The notes beneath the pieces are model-generated. The model ran no database searches, had not been told where the DNA came from, and saw only the letters and a program-made list of their open reading frames with translations. Shown here piece by piece: positions 61,209 through 64,000 of a stretch of 64,000 nt of DNA (position 1 is its first letter; each line of letters starts with the position of its first letter). The translations under genes were made by a program, and so were the position numbers. The DNA is from Biscogniauxia marginata (taxonomy: Eukaryota > Ascomycota > Sordariomycetes > Xylariales > Xylariaceae), in the NCBI GenBank assembly GCA_022695795.1, contig MU404058.1:1-64000 (forward strand), in the 5' to 3' direction.

Positions 61209-63629
61209 AATCAATTGATTACCTACCTAAGCGGCATGGCCTAGCCAATAGTCGGCGATCCGATTGACGATCGATCGCGCGTGCCCGGCCAGCTGGCCCT
61301 GCTTTTTGCTTGCACTAGAGCCCCATCTACGCTATTATAGGCAACATTCTCTTGGCAGAGTTGCTGTACCCTTTCGTGAAGAGTCTAAAGAGATGTCTAA
61401 ATTTGGTCGCTTACCTATTACCTAGCTCCCCTTTGATGTTTTTCAGCCGTTCCTGAGTTACATACACTACTGATGAGTCCCGGTCAACGTTCCCAAAGTT
61501 ATCCCTACCTAGTTCACTTTCTACGTTGGGTAAGGTCGGTCTTCTCGATGAGGATTTAGAAGAGAGGCTTTGCCTTCGAAGGAATGAACCTTCTAGCGGG
61601 CTTCTTGATGCGAAAGCAGAGTTTAGATCTCACAAGATAAGAACTGGGACTTGCTCGAGTTAGGGTTGCTAGCCTAGCTTCTTGGCCAGGCGATGAGTTG
61701 TCCTTGGTTAGCATGACTGATGCTGTCAACCTATGTAGCGTATGTAGGTACATTTCTGGAATGTTGTCACGCTACATTTCTCGAGTTAGAGTTTCCCACG
61801 TGGTTTTTTGAGTTGGGTAGGACGGAGAGAATAAGAGCAGTAATGGGGTGAAGACACGTGCTATTAGTAAAAGTAATTCTTTGTATCCTTTTCTTTTCCT
61901 TCTTATAGGTCATAACATTATAGATGTAGTCTACCTTGTTGAAAGCTTGGCAGTGTTTGGAAAAGCCGTTTCTTGTTTCTTGTTTCTCGAGAAACCCCCT
62001 AGAGTCGAGCCGCCTTATGCGACACGCTGGTTCGAGTCAAAACCGGCACTTTCTGATTTTCCAGAACCTCTTCCTGGAAATCCTGACACAAAAGGGGAAA
62101 TCAACCAGCACACTAACCATACAGTATATATACACTTCTCCACCAAGATCTCGTCGAAGGAAGACCGGCGCCGATCCCGACCCGCGGCCCCGTTCTTTTC
62201 GTCGCTCCGTTCTGTGTCACTGGAATGGCGGATGTCTTGCGGATTGAGCCGGAGACCATTTTTCAGGATGAAAATCCGTCTATCGCAATTCGCAGGGAGA
62301 GACGACAAACGGAGTTTTCCTACCTACAGTATGTAAACGACACGTGATAGCAAGGAGGAAAACCTGCCTAACTTGCTAGTTTAGATGTGTAACGTCTTGT
62401 GCTGTTCGCGCTGCAAGGATGGTTTATATGAGAGGAGGGTGTGTTGTAATGCAGTAATAAGAATACTTGCACTAGGGGAACTTGTACCTAAGAATTTAAT
62501 AGATATGCATTAACCTGAGTTTTTGTAAATTCCCTAACTAAAATTAGGGTGCGCGCGAAGGATTGATTGGTTGGATTTAGCGTGTATATGCTGCATACGG
62601 CATATGCAGAAACGGGAAAGGTCTCTACTGTATTAGTATATCAACAGATCTTCATGCATAAATGCGGGAAGATCCAGATTTAAAAGGGCCTGTGCGACTG
62701 ATTGGCCATCGTTCAGCGTCTGAATTCTCCGACTTAGACGGCTTCATGTGCGCGGCGTCTGTGCCATAGCGTGTAACAAAAGAGATTCCCGACAGTCGAT
62801 TCCATAGTTTCTTCGCTTATATCTCTGCCCTATGTACGTGTTTTATTTCTTGTATTCGAGCTCGACACGCAATTCCCGGCCAGGGATAATGACAGTCGGG
62901 GATTTTCTGCGGCGTGGCTTGCCAACACACACTTACACACACCATGGCTGTGCGTGTGCGTCAGATTTGTTCGACACCGCATCTGCCCCCATTTTACCCT
63001 AGCTTCAGGGTCCAGTGTTCCTGCACGTGGGCTTAGGGACTGATCTAGGCAAGGGGAAGAGAGCTAAAGTAGATTTGGTTGTGAAAGCTAGGAGACTTCT
63101 CTCAGCCTCCATATTCAGAAAGTCGAAAGTTCACTCAGCAAAGTCTGTGCCCTAGGTCCCTTGTTGATCCTATAGTATTCCCACAAGTTCAGCTTGGCCC
63201 TATCTCCGCTAGGTACAGCTCACTCTCTTTTCTTGCGCCCCTGTCTTGCATGAGATACGTATATACACACACGCATATATATAAACATATGGAAGGCCGC
63301 TGGCACAAAATTCGGTGAAACACAATGGCAATTTCTCTTTCCCTGTGTCTCTGTCTCCACCCTCCCCAGAAAAGACAATAGTTTAGAGTGCTATAGAGTG
63401 TCTAGGCTCTTGTGTCAACGAAACCCCCATTCGAAACGAGGTGCTCGGTTCCCAGAGTACATGAGACGGCACACGAGACGAACTTCGAGAGCACGAATAA
63501 TCGCCACATGTTCGCGCTCCTCCTTAACCGCGAACGCGTGTATATCGGCTCTCCCTGCTCGCTTTTAAAGGCTTGAGATCCCGGCATTGCCCCAGTCGTA
63601 GCGGACTAGCATAACTATACTCTACAACA

Positions 63630-64000
63630 ATGCAATTTATCTCCACGCTTGCTGCCGTTGGGCAGGTACTTCTATTATTGAGCCAACCGGTTCTCTCGGC
63701 GCCGGCAGCCAATCGTGCTCCTCAGGGGCTAGGCGATGGTCCTGGCCTCGACGCTGACTTCCCCGACCCTTCGATTATTAAAGTCGGCGGAAAATGGTAC
63801 GCCTTCGCGACTGCCCACGGTGACAAACAGGTGCAGGTCGCCACCGCAGATACGCTCTATGGGGATTGGACCCTCCTCGACTACGATGCGCTGCCGACGT
63901 CTCCCTCGTGGGCCACGGGGGCCAATACTTGGGCTCCCGACGTGCGGCGTGTGGGCAATGGTACCTTTGCCATGTACTTCAGCGGCCAATCTGCCGTAAA
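63630..64000 (+). CDS. Secreted GH43 glycosidase, 5' part only
   Basis: The reading frame opens with a signal peptide (MQFISTLAAVGQVLLLLSQP, cleavage near LSA-APA) and continues past the window edge; 123 codons are visible. GLDADFPDPSIIKVGGKWYA is the first blade of a five-bladed beta-propeller of GH43, with the catalytic-base Asp in the DPS motif. ANTWAPDVRRVGNGTFAMYF is the following conserved WAPDV blade. The family contains arabinofuranosidases, arabinanases and beta-xylosidases acting on plant cell-wall polymers; the subfamily cannot be settled from this fragment. With the GH54 enzyme at the other end it points to plant-biomass use. A gene end or introns further right cannot be seen. Confidence 0.9.
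   Translation, partial: MQFISTLAAVGQVLLLLSQPVLSAPAANRAPQGLGDGPGLDADFPDPSIIKVGGKWYAFATAHGDKQVQVATADTLYGDWTLLDYDALPTSPSWATGANTWAPDVRRVGNGTFAMYFSGQSAV

Larger units (their letters stand above)
59106..63629. other. 4.5 kb interval rich in simple repeats, no supported gene
   Basis: It contains TAGGTA-type runs, a GAA microsatellite (59964-59988), a GGGCT array (60177-60199), a 13-G run (61196-61208) and TATA/CA stretches near 63256-63290. CT-rich DNA before the GH43 start (63335-63370) looks like a 5' leader. The frames at 60475-60873 and 61848-62336 show no protein character. Confidence 0.5.

Noticed and set aside
62015..62060. GGTTCGAGTC-like box on the plus strand
   Set aside because: No pairing stem and no A box at the right distance.

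Overview
The window is nuclear DNA of a filamentous ascomycete (Pezizomycotina). Sordariomycetes is my best guess from overall feel, not proof. The genes have short GT-AG introns, mostly 46-120 nt, with CTAAC/CTGAC branch sites. Intergenic DNA is rich in TAGGTA-type runs. One AT-rich block looks like it was mutated by RIP (repeat-induced point mutation). No tRNA, rRNA, CRISPR array or bacterial-type operon was found. Exon coordinates below were worked out by hand and checked by reading-frame arithmetic.

Left part (1-15.3 kb): an extremely AT-rich, gene-free block (1-2965) begins with a TTTTTAA tandem array and ends abruptly just before a secreted GH54 arabinofuranosidase with a CBM42 module. 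Next come a small-molecule methyltransferase with a GC-AG intron, a decayed or unresolved coding remnant, the purine-synthesis enzyme GAR transformylase (ADE8 type), a DUF1996 secreted protein carrying a one-base frame lesion, and a charged orphan protein.

Middle (15.3-41 kb): a putative tiny Cys/Trp/Tyr-rich protein, a 2EXR-domain protein, a large AAA+ ATPase, a four-TM protein, an Asn/acidic orphan, thymidylate synthase with an ACGCGT (MCB-type) box upstream, a small secreted protein, a Derlin (ER-associated degradation), a secreted protein with two tandem copies of the same kind of domain, and a Cys-rich single-pass surface protein.

Right part (41-64 kb): an 8-9 kb gene-poor stretch holds an AT-rich relic and a 17-bp minisatellite that contains the assembly gap. 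It is followed by an N-terminal amidase (NTA1-like) with a 13-nt micro-exon and a disordered tail of about 770 residues. Next are a second Cys-rich single-pass surface protein paralogous to the first, the H/ACA pseudouridine synthase CBF5, 4.5 kb of repeat-spotted intergenic DNA, and the start of a secreted GH43 enzyme cut by the window end.

Housekeeping genes (ADE8, TS, Derlin, NTA1, CBF5) are interspersed with secreted or surface genes. The two arabinan/xylan enzymes (GH54, GH43) sit at opposite ends. The most novel-looking items are the paralogous pair of Cys-rich surface proteins with shared intron positions, the secreted domain present in one single-copy and one tandem-copy gene, the frame lesion in the DUF1996 gene that an alternative acceptor would bypass, and the NTA1 micro-exon next to the catalytic cysteine.
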